NCBI RefSeq assembly: GCF_029227915.1
Contig: NC_079879.1
Location: 1,488,001 to 1,552,000, forward strand
Length of the DNA stretch: 64,000 nucleotides
Source: Hydractinia symbiolongicarpus
Lineage: Eukaryota > Cnidaria > Hydrozoa > Anthoathecata > Hydractiniidae
Direction: 5' to 3'
Below the pieces are notes generated by a model. It was not told the DNA's origin. It saw only the letters and a list, made by a program, of their open reading frames with translations, and did not search any database. This document shows, piece by piece, positions 33,638 through 44,949 of this stretch. Numbering within the stretch: position 1 is the stretch's first letter; the number at the start of each line of letters is the position of its first letter. Both the position numbers and the translations under genes were made by a program.

Positions 33638-36474
33638 AGTTTAATCGCCGGCAAACGAAAACCCGCGATTTCCCGTAAATCCCGGGCCTGGCCCGTATAG
33701 TTGAATGCATAGAAAGAAAGTACTCAGTCAGTAAACTGATTTCCCGAACGATTCTTTAAATTATTTTTTCACCACTAAAACGCATGAGACTTGTAGTTTA
33801 CAAAAATGTTTTCATTTTTGATGAGACGCTGAATAAAAGAAGTTTAATCGCCGGCAAACGAAAACCCGCGATTTTCCGTATATCATGGACTCGGCCCGTA
33901 TAGTCAAAAGTATACAAAGAAAGTACCCAGGGAGTAAACACATTTCCCGAACGATTTTTTAAATTATTTTTTCACCACTAAAACGCATGAGACTTGTAGT
34001 TTTCAAAAATGATTTCATTTTTGATGAGATGCTGAATAAAAGGAGTTTAATCTCCGGCAAACGAAAACCCGCGATTTCCCGTAGGTCCCGGACCCGGCCC
34101 GTATAGTCAAAAGTATACAAAGAAAGTACCCAGGGAGTAAACTCATTTCCTGAACGATTTTTTAATTTATTTTTTCACCACTAAAACGCATGAGACTTGT
34201 AGTTTATAAAAATGATTTCATTTTTGATGAGACGCTGAATAAAAGGAGTTTAATCGCCGGCAAACGAAAACCCGCGATTTCCCGTAAATCCCGAGTCTGG
34301 CCCGTATAGTCGAATGCATAGAAAGAAAGTACTCAGTCAGTAAACTGATTTACTGAACGATTCTTTAAATTATTTTTTCACCACTAAACCGCACGAGACT
34401 TGTAGTTCTCAAAAATGATTTCATTTTTGATGAGACGCTGAATAAAAGGAGTTTAATCTCCGGCAAACGAAAACCCGCAATTTCCCGTAGGTCCGGGACC
34501 CGGCCCGTATAGTCAAAAGTATACAAAGAAAATACGCAGGGAGTAAACTCATTTTCCGAACGATTCTTTAAATTATTATTTCACCACTAAAACGCATGGG
34601 ACTTGTAGTTTTCAAAAATGTCTTCATTTTTGATGGGACGCTGAATAGAATAAGTTTAATCGCCGGCAAACGAAAACCCGCGATTTCCCGTAAATCCCGG
34701 GCCTGGCCCGTATAGTTGAATGCATAGAAAGAAAGTACTCAGTCAGTAAACTGATTTCCCGAACGATTCTTTAAATTATTTTTTCACCACTAAAACGCAT
34801 GAGACTTGTAGTTTACAAAAATGTTTTCATTTTTGATGAGACGCTGAATAAAAGAAGTTTAATCGCCGGCAAACGAAAACCCGCGATTTTCCGTATATCA
34901 TGGACTCGGCCCGTATAGTCAAATGCATACAAAGAAAGTACCCAGGGAGTAAACTCATTTCCCGAACGATTTTTTAAATTACTTTTTCACCACTAAAACG
35001 CATGAGACTTGTAGTTTTCAAAAATGATTTCATTTTTGATGAGACGTGAATAAAAGGAGTTTAATCGCCGGCAAACGAAAACCCGCGATTTCCCGTAAAT
35101 CCCGGGCCTGGCCCGTATAGTCGAATGCATACAAAGAAAGTACTCAGTCAGTAAACTGATTTCCCGAACGATTCTTTAAATTATTTTTTCACCACTAAAA
35201 CGCATGAGACTTGTAGTTTACAAAAATGTTTTCATTTTTGATGAGACGCTGAATAAAAGAAGTTTAATCGCCGGCAAACGAAAACCCGCGATTTTCCGTA
35301 TATCATGGACTCGGCCCGTATAGTCAAATGTATACAAAGAAAGTACCCAGGGAGTAAACTCATTTCCTGAACGAGTTTTTAAATTATTTTTTCACCACTA
35401 AAACGCATGAGACTTGTAGTTTTCAAAAATGATTTCATTTTTGATGAGACCCTGAATAAAAGGAGTTTAATCGCCGGCAAACGAAAACCCGCGATTTCCC
35501 GTATATCCCGGACTCGGCCCGTATAGTCGAATGTATACAAAGAAAGTACCCAAGAAGTAAACTGATTTCCCGAACGATTCTTTAAATTTTTTTTCACCAC
35601 TAAAACGCATGAGACTTGTAGTTTACAAAATTATTTTCATTTTTGATGAGACGCTGAATAAAAGAAGTTTAATCGCCGGCAAACGAAAACCCGCGATTTT
35701 CCGTATATCACGGACTCGGCCGGTATAGTCAAAAGTATACAAAGAAAGTACCCAGGGAGTAAACACATTTCCCGAACGATTTTTTAAATTATTTTTTCAC
35801 CACTAAAACGCATGAGACTTGTAGTTTATAAAAATGATTTCATTTTTGATGAGACGCTGAATAAAAGGAGTTTAATCGCCGGCAAACGAAAACACGCAAT
35901 TTCCCGTAAATCCCGGACTCGGCCTGTATAGTCAAAAGTATACAAAGAAAGTACGCAGGGAGTAAACTCATTTCCCGAACGATTCTTTAAATTATTATTT
36001 CACCACTAAAACGCATGAGACTTGTAGTTTTCAAAAATGATTTCATTTTTGATGAGACGCTGAATAAAAGGAGTTTAATCGCCGGCAAACGAAAACCCGC
36101 GATTTCCCGTATATCCCGGACTCGGCCCGTATAGTCGAATGTATACAAAGAAAGTACCCAAGGAGTAAACTGATTTCCCGAACGATTTTTTAAATTAGTT
36201 TCACCACTAAAACGCATGAGACTTGTAGTTTTCAAAAATGATTTCATTTTTGATGAGACGTGAATAAAAGGAGTTTAATCGCCGGCAAACGAAAACCCGC
36301 GATTTCCCGTAAATCCCGGGCCTGGCCCGTATAGTCGAATGCATACAAAGAAAGTACCCAGGGAGTAAACTCATTTCCTGAACGAGTTTTTAAATTATTT
36401 TTTCACCACTAAAACGCATGAGACTTGTAGTTTTCAAAAATGATTTCATTTTTGATGAGACGCTGAATAAAAGG
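33638..36474 (+). repeat. 2,837-bp (14-monomer) duplication, copy 1
   Basis: The sequence from 33638 to 36514 reappears at 36475-39351. At every point I compared the copies agree, including rare marks: AAAATGTCTTCATT (34621 and 37458), GATGAGACCCTG (35450 and 38287), CCCAAGAAGTAAAC (35551 and 38388), CTCGGCCGGTATAG (about 35718 and 38555) and the shortened junction TTAAATTAGTTTCACC (36189 and 39026). It begins with a five-monomer unit and continues into GACGTG-type monomers. Confidence 0.9.
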
Positions 36475-39351
36475 AGTTTAATCGCCGGCAAACGAAAACC
36501 CGCGATTTCCCGTAAATCCCGGGCCTGGCCCGTATAGTTGAATGCATAGAAAGAAAGTACTCAGTCAGTAAACTGATTTCCCGAACGATTCTTTAAATTA
36601 TTTTTTCACCACTAAAACGCATGAGACTTGTAGTTTACAAAAATGTTTTCATTTTTGATGAGACGCTGAATAAAAGAAGTTTAATCGCCGGCAAACGAAA
36701 ACCCGCGATTTTCCGTATATCATGGACTCGGCCCGTATAGTCAAAAGTATACAAAGAAAGTACCCAGGGAGTAAACACATTTCCCGAACGATTTTTTAAA
36801 TTATTTTTTCACCACTAAAACGCATGAGACTTGTAGTTTTCAAAAATGATTTCATTTTTGATGAGATGCTGAATAAAAGGAGTTTAATCTCCGGCAAACG
36901 AAAACCCGCGATTTCCCGTAGGTCCCGGACCCGGCCCGTATAGTCAAAAGTATACAAAGAAAGTACCCAGGGAGTAAACTCATTTCCTGAACGATTTTTT
37001 AATTTATTTTTTCACCACTAAAACGCATGAGACTTGTAGTTTATAAAAATGATTTCATTTTTGATGAGACGCTGAATAAAAGGAGTTTAATCGCCGGCAA
37101 ACGAAAACCCGCGATTTCCCGTAAATCCCGAGTCTGGCCCGTATAGTCGAATGCATAGAAAGAAAGTACTCAGTCAGTAAACTGATTTACTGAACGATTC
37201 TTTAAATTATTTTTTCACCACTAAACCGCACGAGACTTGTAGTTCTCAAAAATGATTTCATTTTTGATGAGACGCTGAATAAAAGGAGTTTAATCTCCGG
37301 CAAACGAAAACCCGCAATTTCCCGTAGGTCCGGGACCCGGCCCGTATAGTCAAAAGTATACAAAGAAAATACGCAGGGAGTAAACTCATTTTCCGAACGA
37401 TTCTTTAAATTATTATTTCACCACTAAAACGCATGGGACTTGTAGTTTTCAAAAATGTCTTCATTTTTGATGGGACGCTGAATAGAATAAGTTTAATCGC
37501 CGGCAAACGAAAACCCGCGATTTCCCGTAAATCCCGGGCCTGGCCCGTATAGTTGAATGCATAGAAAGAAAGTACTCAGTCAGTAAACTGATTTCCCGAA
37601 CGATTCTTTAAATTATTTTTTCACCACTAAAACGCATGAGACTTGTAGTTTACAAAAATGTTTTCATTTTTGATGAGACGCTGAATAAAAGAAGTTTAAT
37701 CGCCGGCAAACGAAAACCCGCGATTTTCCGTATATCATGGACTCGGCCCGTATAGTCAAATGCATACAAAGAAAGTACCCAGGGAGTAAACTCATTTCCC
37801 GAACGATTTTTTAAATTACTTTTTCACCACTAAAACGCATGAGACTTGTAGTTTTCAAAAATGATTTCATTTTTGATGAGACGTGAATAAAAGGAGTTTA
37901 ATCGCCGGCAAACGAAAACCCGCGATTTCCCGTAAATCCCGGGCCTGGCCCGTATAGTCGAATGCATACAAAGAAAGTACTCAGTCAGTAAACTGATTTC
38001 CCGAACGATTCTTTAAATTATTTTTTCACCACTAAAACGCATGAGACTTGTAGTTTACAAAAATGTTTTCATTTTTGATGAGACGCTGAATAAAAGAAGT
38101 TTAATCGCCGGCAAACGAAAACCCGCGATTTTCCGTATATCATGGACTCGGCCCGTATAGTCAAATGTATACAAAGAAAGTACCCAGGGAGTAAACTCAT
38201 TTCCTGAACGAGTTTTTAAATTATTTTTTCACCACTAAAACGCATGAGACTTGTAGTTTTCAAAAATGATTTCATTTTTGATGAGACCCTGAATAAAAGG
38301 AGTTTAATCGCCGGCAAACGAAAACCCGCGATTTCCCGTATATCCCGGACTCGGCCCGTATAGTCGAATGTATACAAAGAAAGTACCCAAGAAGTAAACT
38401 GATTTCCCGAACGATTCTTTAAATTTTTTTTCACCACTAAAACGCATGAGACTTGTAGTTTACAAAATTATTTTCATTTTTGATGAGACGCTGAATAAAA
38501 GAAGTTTAATCGCCGGCAAACGAAAACCCGCGATTTTCCGTATATCACGGACTCGGCCGGTATAGTCAAAAGTATACAAAGAAAGTACCCAGGGAGTAAA
38601 CACATTTCCCGAACGATTTTTTAAATTATTTTTTCACCACTAAAACGCATGAGACTTGTAGTTTATAAAAATGATTTCATTTTTGATGAGACGCTGAATA
38701 AAAGGAGTTTAATCGCCGGCAAACGAAAACACGCAATTTCCCGTAAATCCCGGACTCGGCCTGTATAGTCAAAAGTATACAAAGAAAGTACGCAGGGAGT
38801 AAACTCATTTCCCGAACGATTCTTTAAATTATTATTTCACCACTAAAACGCATGAGACTTGTAGTTTTCAAAAATGATTTCATTTTTGATGAGACGCTGA
38901 ATAAAAGGAGTTTAATCGCCGGCAAACGAAAACCCGCGATTTCCCGTATATCCCGGACTCGGCCCGTATAGTCGAATGTATACAAAGAAAGTACCCAAGG
39001 AGTAAACTGATTTCCCGAACGATTTTTTAAATTAGTTTCACCACTAAAACGCATGAGACTTGTAGTTTTCAAAAATGATTTCATTTTTGATGAGACGTGA
39101 ATAAAAGGAGTTTAATCGCCGGCAAACGAAAACCCGCGATTTCCCGTAAATCCCGGGCCTGGCCCGTATAGTCGAATGCATACAAAGAAAGTACCCAGGG
39201 AGTAAACTCATTTCCTGAACGAGTTTTTAAATTATTTTTTCACCACTAAAACGCATGAGACTTGTAGTTTTCAAAAATGATTTCATTTTTGATGAGACGC
39301 TGAATAAAAGGAGTTTAATCGCCGGCAAACGAAAACCCGCGATTTCCCGTA
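36475..39351 (+). repeat. 2,837-bp (14-monomer) duplication, copy 2
   Basis: Directly abuts copy 1; the repeats overlap by about 40 bases, as expected of unequal exchange between misaligned monomers. Divergence resumes at 39352, where TATATCCC replaces TAAATCCC. The absence of visible differences, against several in most other duplications here, makes this the youngest event or a possible assembly duplication. Confidence 0.9.
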
Positions 39352-40050
39352 TATCCCGGACTCGGCCCGTATAGTCGAATGTATACAAAGAAAGTACCCA
39401 AGGAGTAAACTGATTTCCCGAACGATTCTTTAAATTTTTTTTCACCACTAAAACGCATGAGACTTGTAGTTTACAAAATTATTTTCATTTTTGATGAGAC
39501 GTTGAATAAAAGAAGTTTAATCGCCGGCAAACGAAAACCCGCGATTTCCCGTATATCCCGGACTCGGCCCGTATAGTCGAATGTATACAAAGAAAGTACC
39601 CAAGGAGTAAACTGATTTCCCGAACGATTCTTTAAATTTTTTTTCACCACTAAAACGCATGAGACTTGTAGTTTACAAAATTATTTTCATTTTTGATGAG
39701 ATGCTGAATAAAAGGTGTTTAATCTCCGGCAAACGAAAACCCGCGATTTCCCGTAGGTCCCGGACCCGGCCCGTATAGTCAAAAGTCTACAAAGAAAGTA
39801 CCCAGGGAGTAAACTCATTTCCTGAACGATTTTTTAATTTATTTTTTCACCACTAAAACGCATGAGACTTGTAGTTTATAAAAATGATTTCATTTTTGAT
39901 AAGACGCTGAATAAAAGGAGTTTAATCGCCGGCAAACGAAAACACGCGATTTCCCGTAAATCCCCGACTCGGCCTGTATAGTCAAAAGTATACAAAGAAA
40001 GTACGCAGGGAGTAAACTCATTTCCCGAACGATTCTTTAAATTATTATTT
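39352..40050 (+). repeat. Full-length monomers leading to cassette copy 5
   Basis: Two successive CCCAAGGAG/eight-T monomers, then the GAGATGCTG and TTTATAAA monomers. Private marks are AAAAGGTGTTTAATC near 39712, TTGATAAGACGC near 39897 and AAATCCCCGAC near 39958. Only satellite is seen. Confidence 0.78.
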
Positions 40051-40937
40051 CACCACTAAAACGCATGAGACCTGTAGTTTTCAAAAATGTTTTCATTCTT
40101 GATAAGACGCTAAAAAAAAAAGTTTAATCGCGGGCAAACGAAAACCCGAGATTTCCCGAAAATCCCGGGCTTGGCCCCTATAGTCAAAAGTACACAAAGA
40201 AAGTACCCAGGCAGTAAACTCATTTTTGGAACGTTTTTTTGAATTATTTTTTCACCACTATAACGCATGAGACTTGTAGTATTCAAAAATGTTTTCATTT
40301 TTGATGGGACGCTGAATAAAAGAAGTTTAATCGCCGGCAAACGAAAACCCGCAATTTCCCGTAAATCCCGGGCCTGGCCCGTATAGTCGAATGCATACAA
40401 AGAAAGTACTCAGTCAGTAAACTCATTTCCCGAACGATTCTTTAAATTATTTTTTCACCACTAAAACGCATGAGACTTGTAGTTTACAAAAATGTTTTTA
40501 TTTTTGATGAGACGCAAACTAAAACCCGCGATTTTCCGTATATCATGGACTCGGCCCGTATAGTTAAATGTATACAAAGAAAATACCCAGGGAGTAAACT
40601 CATTTCCCGAACGATTTTAAAATTATTTTTTCACCACTATAACGCATGAGACTTGTAGTATTCAAAAAGGTTTTCATTTTTGATGGGACGCTGAATAAAA
40701 GGAGTTTAATTGCCCGCAAACGAAAACCCGCTATTTTCCGTAAATCCCGGGCCTGGCCCGTATAGTCGAATGCATACAAAGAAAGTACTCAGTCAGTAAA
40801 CTCATTTCCCGAAAGATTCTTTAAATTATTTTTTCACCACTAAAACGCATGAGACTTGTGTAGTGTAGTCGAATGCATACAAAGAAAGTACTCAGTCAGT
40901 AAATTGATTTCATGAACGATTCTTTAAATTATTTTTT
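40051..40937 (+). repeat. 888-bp higher-order cassette, copy 5
   Basis: Same order, 887 bp; shortened monomers at 40456-40631 and 40835-40937. It has private changes such as GACCTGTAG near 40070 and CGAAAGATTC near 40811. Its downstream context (CGCTATTTTCC unit, GGGAATTGCAG unit, A10 unit at 41608) matches copy 6. Confidence 0.9.
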
Positions 40938-42310
40938 CACCACTAAAACGCATGAGACTTGTAGCTTACAAAAATGTTTTCATTTTTGATGAGACGCTGA
41001 ATAAAAGAAGTTTAATCGCCGGCAAACGAAAACCCGCTATTTTCCGTATATCATGGACTCGGCCGGTATAGTCAAATGTATCCAAAGAAGTACCCAGGGA
41101 GTAAACTCATTTCCCGAACGATTTTTTAAATTATTTTTTCACCACTAAAACGCATGGGAATTGCAGTTTTCAAAAATGTTTTCATTTTTGATGAGACGCT
41201 GAATAAAAGGAGTTTAATCTCCGGCAAACGAAAACCCGCAATTTCCCGTAGGTCCGGGACCAGGCACGTATAGTCAAAAGTATACAAAGAAAATACGCAG
41301 TGAGTAAACTCATTTCCCGAACGATTCTTTAAATTATTATTTCACCACTAAAACGCATGGGACTTGTAGTTTTCAAAAATGTTTTCATTTTTGATGGGAC
41401 GCTGAATAGAAGAAGTTTAATCGCCGGCAAACGAAAACCTGCGATCTCCCGTAAATCCCGGGCCTGGCCCGTATAGTCGAATGCATACAAAGAAAGTACT
41501 CAGTTAGTAAACTGATTTCTCGAACGATTCTTTAAGTTATTTTTTCACCACTAAAACGCATGAGACTTGTAGTTTTCAAAAATGTTTTCATTCTTGATAA
41601 GACGCTGAAAAAAAAAAGTTTAATCGCGGGCAAACGAAAACCCGAGATTTCCCGTAAATCCCGGGCTTGGCCCATATAGTCAAAAGTACACAAAAAAAGT
41701 ACCCAGGCAGTAAACTCATTTTTGGAATGTTCTTTTGAATTATTTTTTCACCACTGTAACGCATGAGACTTGTAGTATTCAAAAATGTTTTCATTTTTGA
41801 TGGGACGCTGAATAGAATAAGTTTAATCGCCGGCAAACCAAAACCCGCGATTTCCCGTAAATCCCGGGCCTGGCCCGTATAGTTGAATGCATAGAAAGAA
41901 AGTACTCAGTCAGTAAACTGATTTCCCGAACGATTCTTTAAATTATTTTTTCACCACTAAAACGCATGAGACTTGTAGTTTACAAAAATGTTTTCATTTT
42001 TAATGAGACGCTGAATAAAAGAAGTTTAATCGCCGGCAAACGAAAACCCGCGATTTTTCGTATATCATGGACTCCGCCCGTATAGTTAAATGCATACAAA
42101 GAAAGTACCAAGGGAGTAAACTCATTTCCCGAACGATTTTTTGAATTATTTTTCACCACTAAAACGCACGAGACTTGTAGTTTTCAAAAATGATTTCATT
42201 TTTGATGAGACGCTGAATAAAAGGAGTTTAATCGCCGGCAAACGAAAAACTGCGATTTGCCGTATAACATGGACTCGGCCCGTATAGTCAAATGTATACA
42301 AAGAAAGTAC
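40938..42310 (+). repeat. Post-cassette monomers, collinear with 55.4-56.6 kb
   Basis: In order: the CGCTATTTTCC unit, the GGGAATTGCAG unit, a CATGGG unit with GATCTCCCG, an A10-class unit (run 41608-41617), and units with a rare CGGCAAACCAAAACC. The stretch after cassette copy 6 has the same order, including that rare variant (about 41835 and 56313). Confidence 0.8.
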
Positions 42311-42311
42311 C

Positions 42312-44949
42312 CAGGGAGTAAACTCATTTCCCGAACGAGTTTTTAAATTATTTTTTCACCAATAAAACGCATGAGACTTGTAGTTTTCAAAAATGATTTC
42401 ATTTTTGATGAGACGCTGAATAAAAGGAGTTTAATCGCCGGCAAACGAAAACCCGCGATTTCCCGTATATCCCGGACTTGGCCCGTATAGTCGAATGTAC
42501 ACAAAGAAAGTAGCCAGGGAGTAAACTGATTTCCCGAACGATTCTTTAAATTTTTTTTCATCACTAAAACGCATGAGACTTGTAGTTTACAAAAATATTT
42601 TCATTTTTGATGAGACGCTGAATAAAAGAAGGTTAATCGCCGGCAAACGAAAACCCGCGATTTTCCGTATATCACGGCCTCGGCCCGTATAGTCAAAAGT
42701 ATACAAAGAAAGTACCGAGGGAGTAAACCCATTTCCCGAACGATTTTTTAAATTATTTTTTCACCACTAAAACGCACGAGACTTGTAGTTTTCAAAAATG
42801 ATTTCATTTTTCATGAGACGCCGAATAAAAGGAGTTTAATCTCCGGCAAACGAAAACCCGCGATTTCCCGTAGGTCCCGGACCCGGCCCGTATAGTCAAA
42901 AGTATACAAAGAAAGTACCCAGGGAGTAAACTCATTTCCCAAACGATGCTTGAAATTATTTTTTCACCACTAAAACGCATGAGACTTGTAGTTTTCAAAA
43001 ATGATTTCATTTTTGATGAGACGCCGAATTAAAGGAGTTTAATCTCCGGCAAACAAAAACCCACGATTTCCCGTAAATCCAGGACCCGGCCCGTATAGTC
43101 GAATGTATACAAAGAAAGTAAACTGGGAGTAAACTCATTTCCCGAACGATTTTTTAAATTAATTTTTGACCACTAAAACGCATAAGACTTGTAGTTTTCA
43201 AAAACGATTTCATTTTTAATGAGACGCTGAATAAAAGAAGTTTAATCGCCGGCAAAAAAAAACCCCGCGATTTCCCGTAAATCCCGGGCTTGGCCAGTAT
43301 AGTCGAATATATACGAAGAAAGTACCCAGAGAGTAAACTCATTTCCCGAACGATTTTTTAAATTATTTTTTCACCACTAAAACGCAGGAGACTTGTAGTT
43401 TTCAAAAATGATTTCATTTTTGATGAGACGCTGAATAAAAGGAGTTTAATCGCCGGCAAACGAAAACCCCCGATTTCCCGTAAATCCCGGACTCGGCCCG
43501 TGTAGTCAAAAGTATACAAAGAAAGTATGCAGGGAGTAAACTCATTTCCCGAACGATTCTTTAAATTTTTTTTCACCACTAAAACGCATGAGACTTGTAG
43601 TTTTCAAAAATGTTTTCATTTTTGATGAGACGCTGAATAAAAGAAGTTAAATCGCCGGCAATCGAAAACCCGCGATTTCCTGTAAATCCCGGGCCTGGCC
43701 CGTATAGTCGAATGTATACAAAGAAAGTACCCAGAGAGTAAATTGATTTCCCGAGCGATTCTTTAAATTATTTTTTCACCACTAAAACGCATGACACTTG
43801 AAGTTTTCAAAAATGTTTTCATTTCTGATGAGACGGTAAATAAAAGAGGTTTAATCGCCGGCAAACGAAAACCCGCGATTTCCCGTAAATCCCAGGCTTG
43901 GCCCGTATAGTCGAATGTATACAAAGAAAGTACCCAGGGAGTAAACTCATTTCCCGAACGATTTTTTAAATTATTTTTTCACCACTAAAACGCATGAGAC
44001 TTGTAGTTTTCAAAAATGATTTCATTTTTGATGAGACGCTGAATAAAAGGAGTTTAATCGCCGGCAAACGAAAACCCCCGATTTCCCGTAAATCCCGGAC
44101 TCGGCCCATGTAGTCAAAAGTATACAAGGAAAGTACGCAGGGAGTAAACTCATTTCCCGAACGATTCTTTAAATTATTATTTCACCACTAAAACGCATGA
44201 GACTTGTAGTTTTCAAAAATGTTTTCATTCTTGATAAGACGCTGAAAAAAAAAAGTTTAATCGCGGGCAAACGAAAACCCGAGATTTCCCGTAAATCCGG
44301 GGCGTGACCCCTATAGTCAAAAGTACATAAAGAAAGTACCCAGGCAGTAAACTCATTTTTGGAACGTTTTTTTGAATTATCTTTTCACCACTATAACGCA
44401 TGAGACTTGTAGTATTCAAAAATGTTTTCATTTTTGATGGGACGCTGAATAGAAGAAGTTTAATCTCCGGCAAACGAAAACCCGCGATTTCCCGTAAATT
44501 CCGGACCCGGCCCGTATAGTCAAAAGTATACAAATAAAGTACGCAGGGATTAAACTCATTTCCCGAACGATTCTTTAAATTATTTTTTCACCACTAAAAC
44601 GCATGAGACTTGTAGTTTTCAAAAATGATTTCACTTTTGATGAGACGCTGAATAAAAGAAGTTTAATCGCCGGCAAACAAAAACCCGCTATTTCCCGTAA
44701 ATCCCGGGCTTGGCCAGTATAGTCGAATGTATACGAAAAAAGTACCCAGAGAGTAAACTCATTTCCCCAACCATTTTTTAAATTATTTTTTCACCACCAA
44801 AACGCATGAGACTTGTAGTTTTCAAAAATGATATCATTTTTGATGAGACGCTGAATAAAAGGAGTTTAATCGCCGGCAAACGAAAACCCACGATTTCCCG
44901 TAAATCCCGGACTCGGCCCGCGTAGTCAAAAGTATACAAAGAAAGTACG
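42312..44949 (+). repeat. 2,638-bp (13-monomer) duplication, copy 1
   Basis: Matches the next 2.6 kb at an offset of 2,638 bp. Shared marks are GAAGGTTAATCGCC, CCCAAACGATGCTTG, GTAAACTGGGAG, CATAAGACTTG with AAAACGATTTC, GCAAAAAAAAACCCC, GCAGGAGACTTG, GACGGTAAATAAAAGAGG and an A10-class unit (44245 and 46883). Scattered differences (for example CACCAATAAAACG here, GGGGCGTGACC here versus GGGGCTTGACC) make this older than the 2,837-bp event. Confidence 0.85.
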
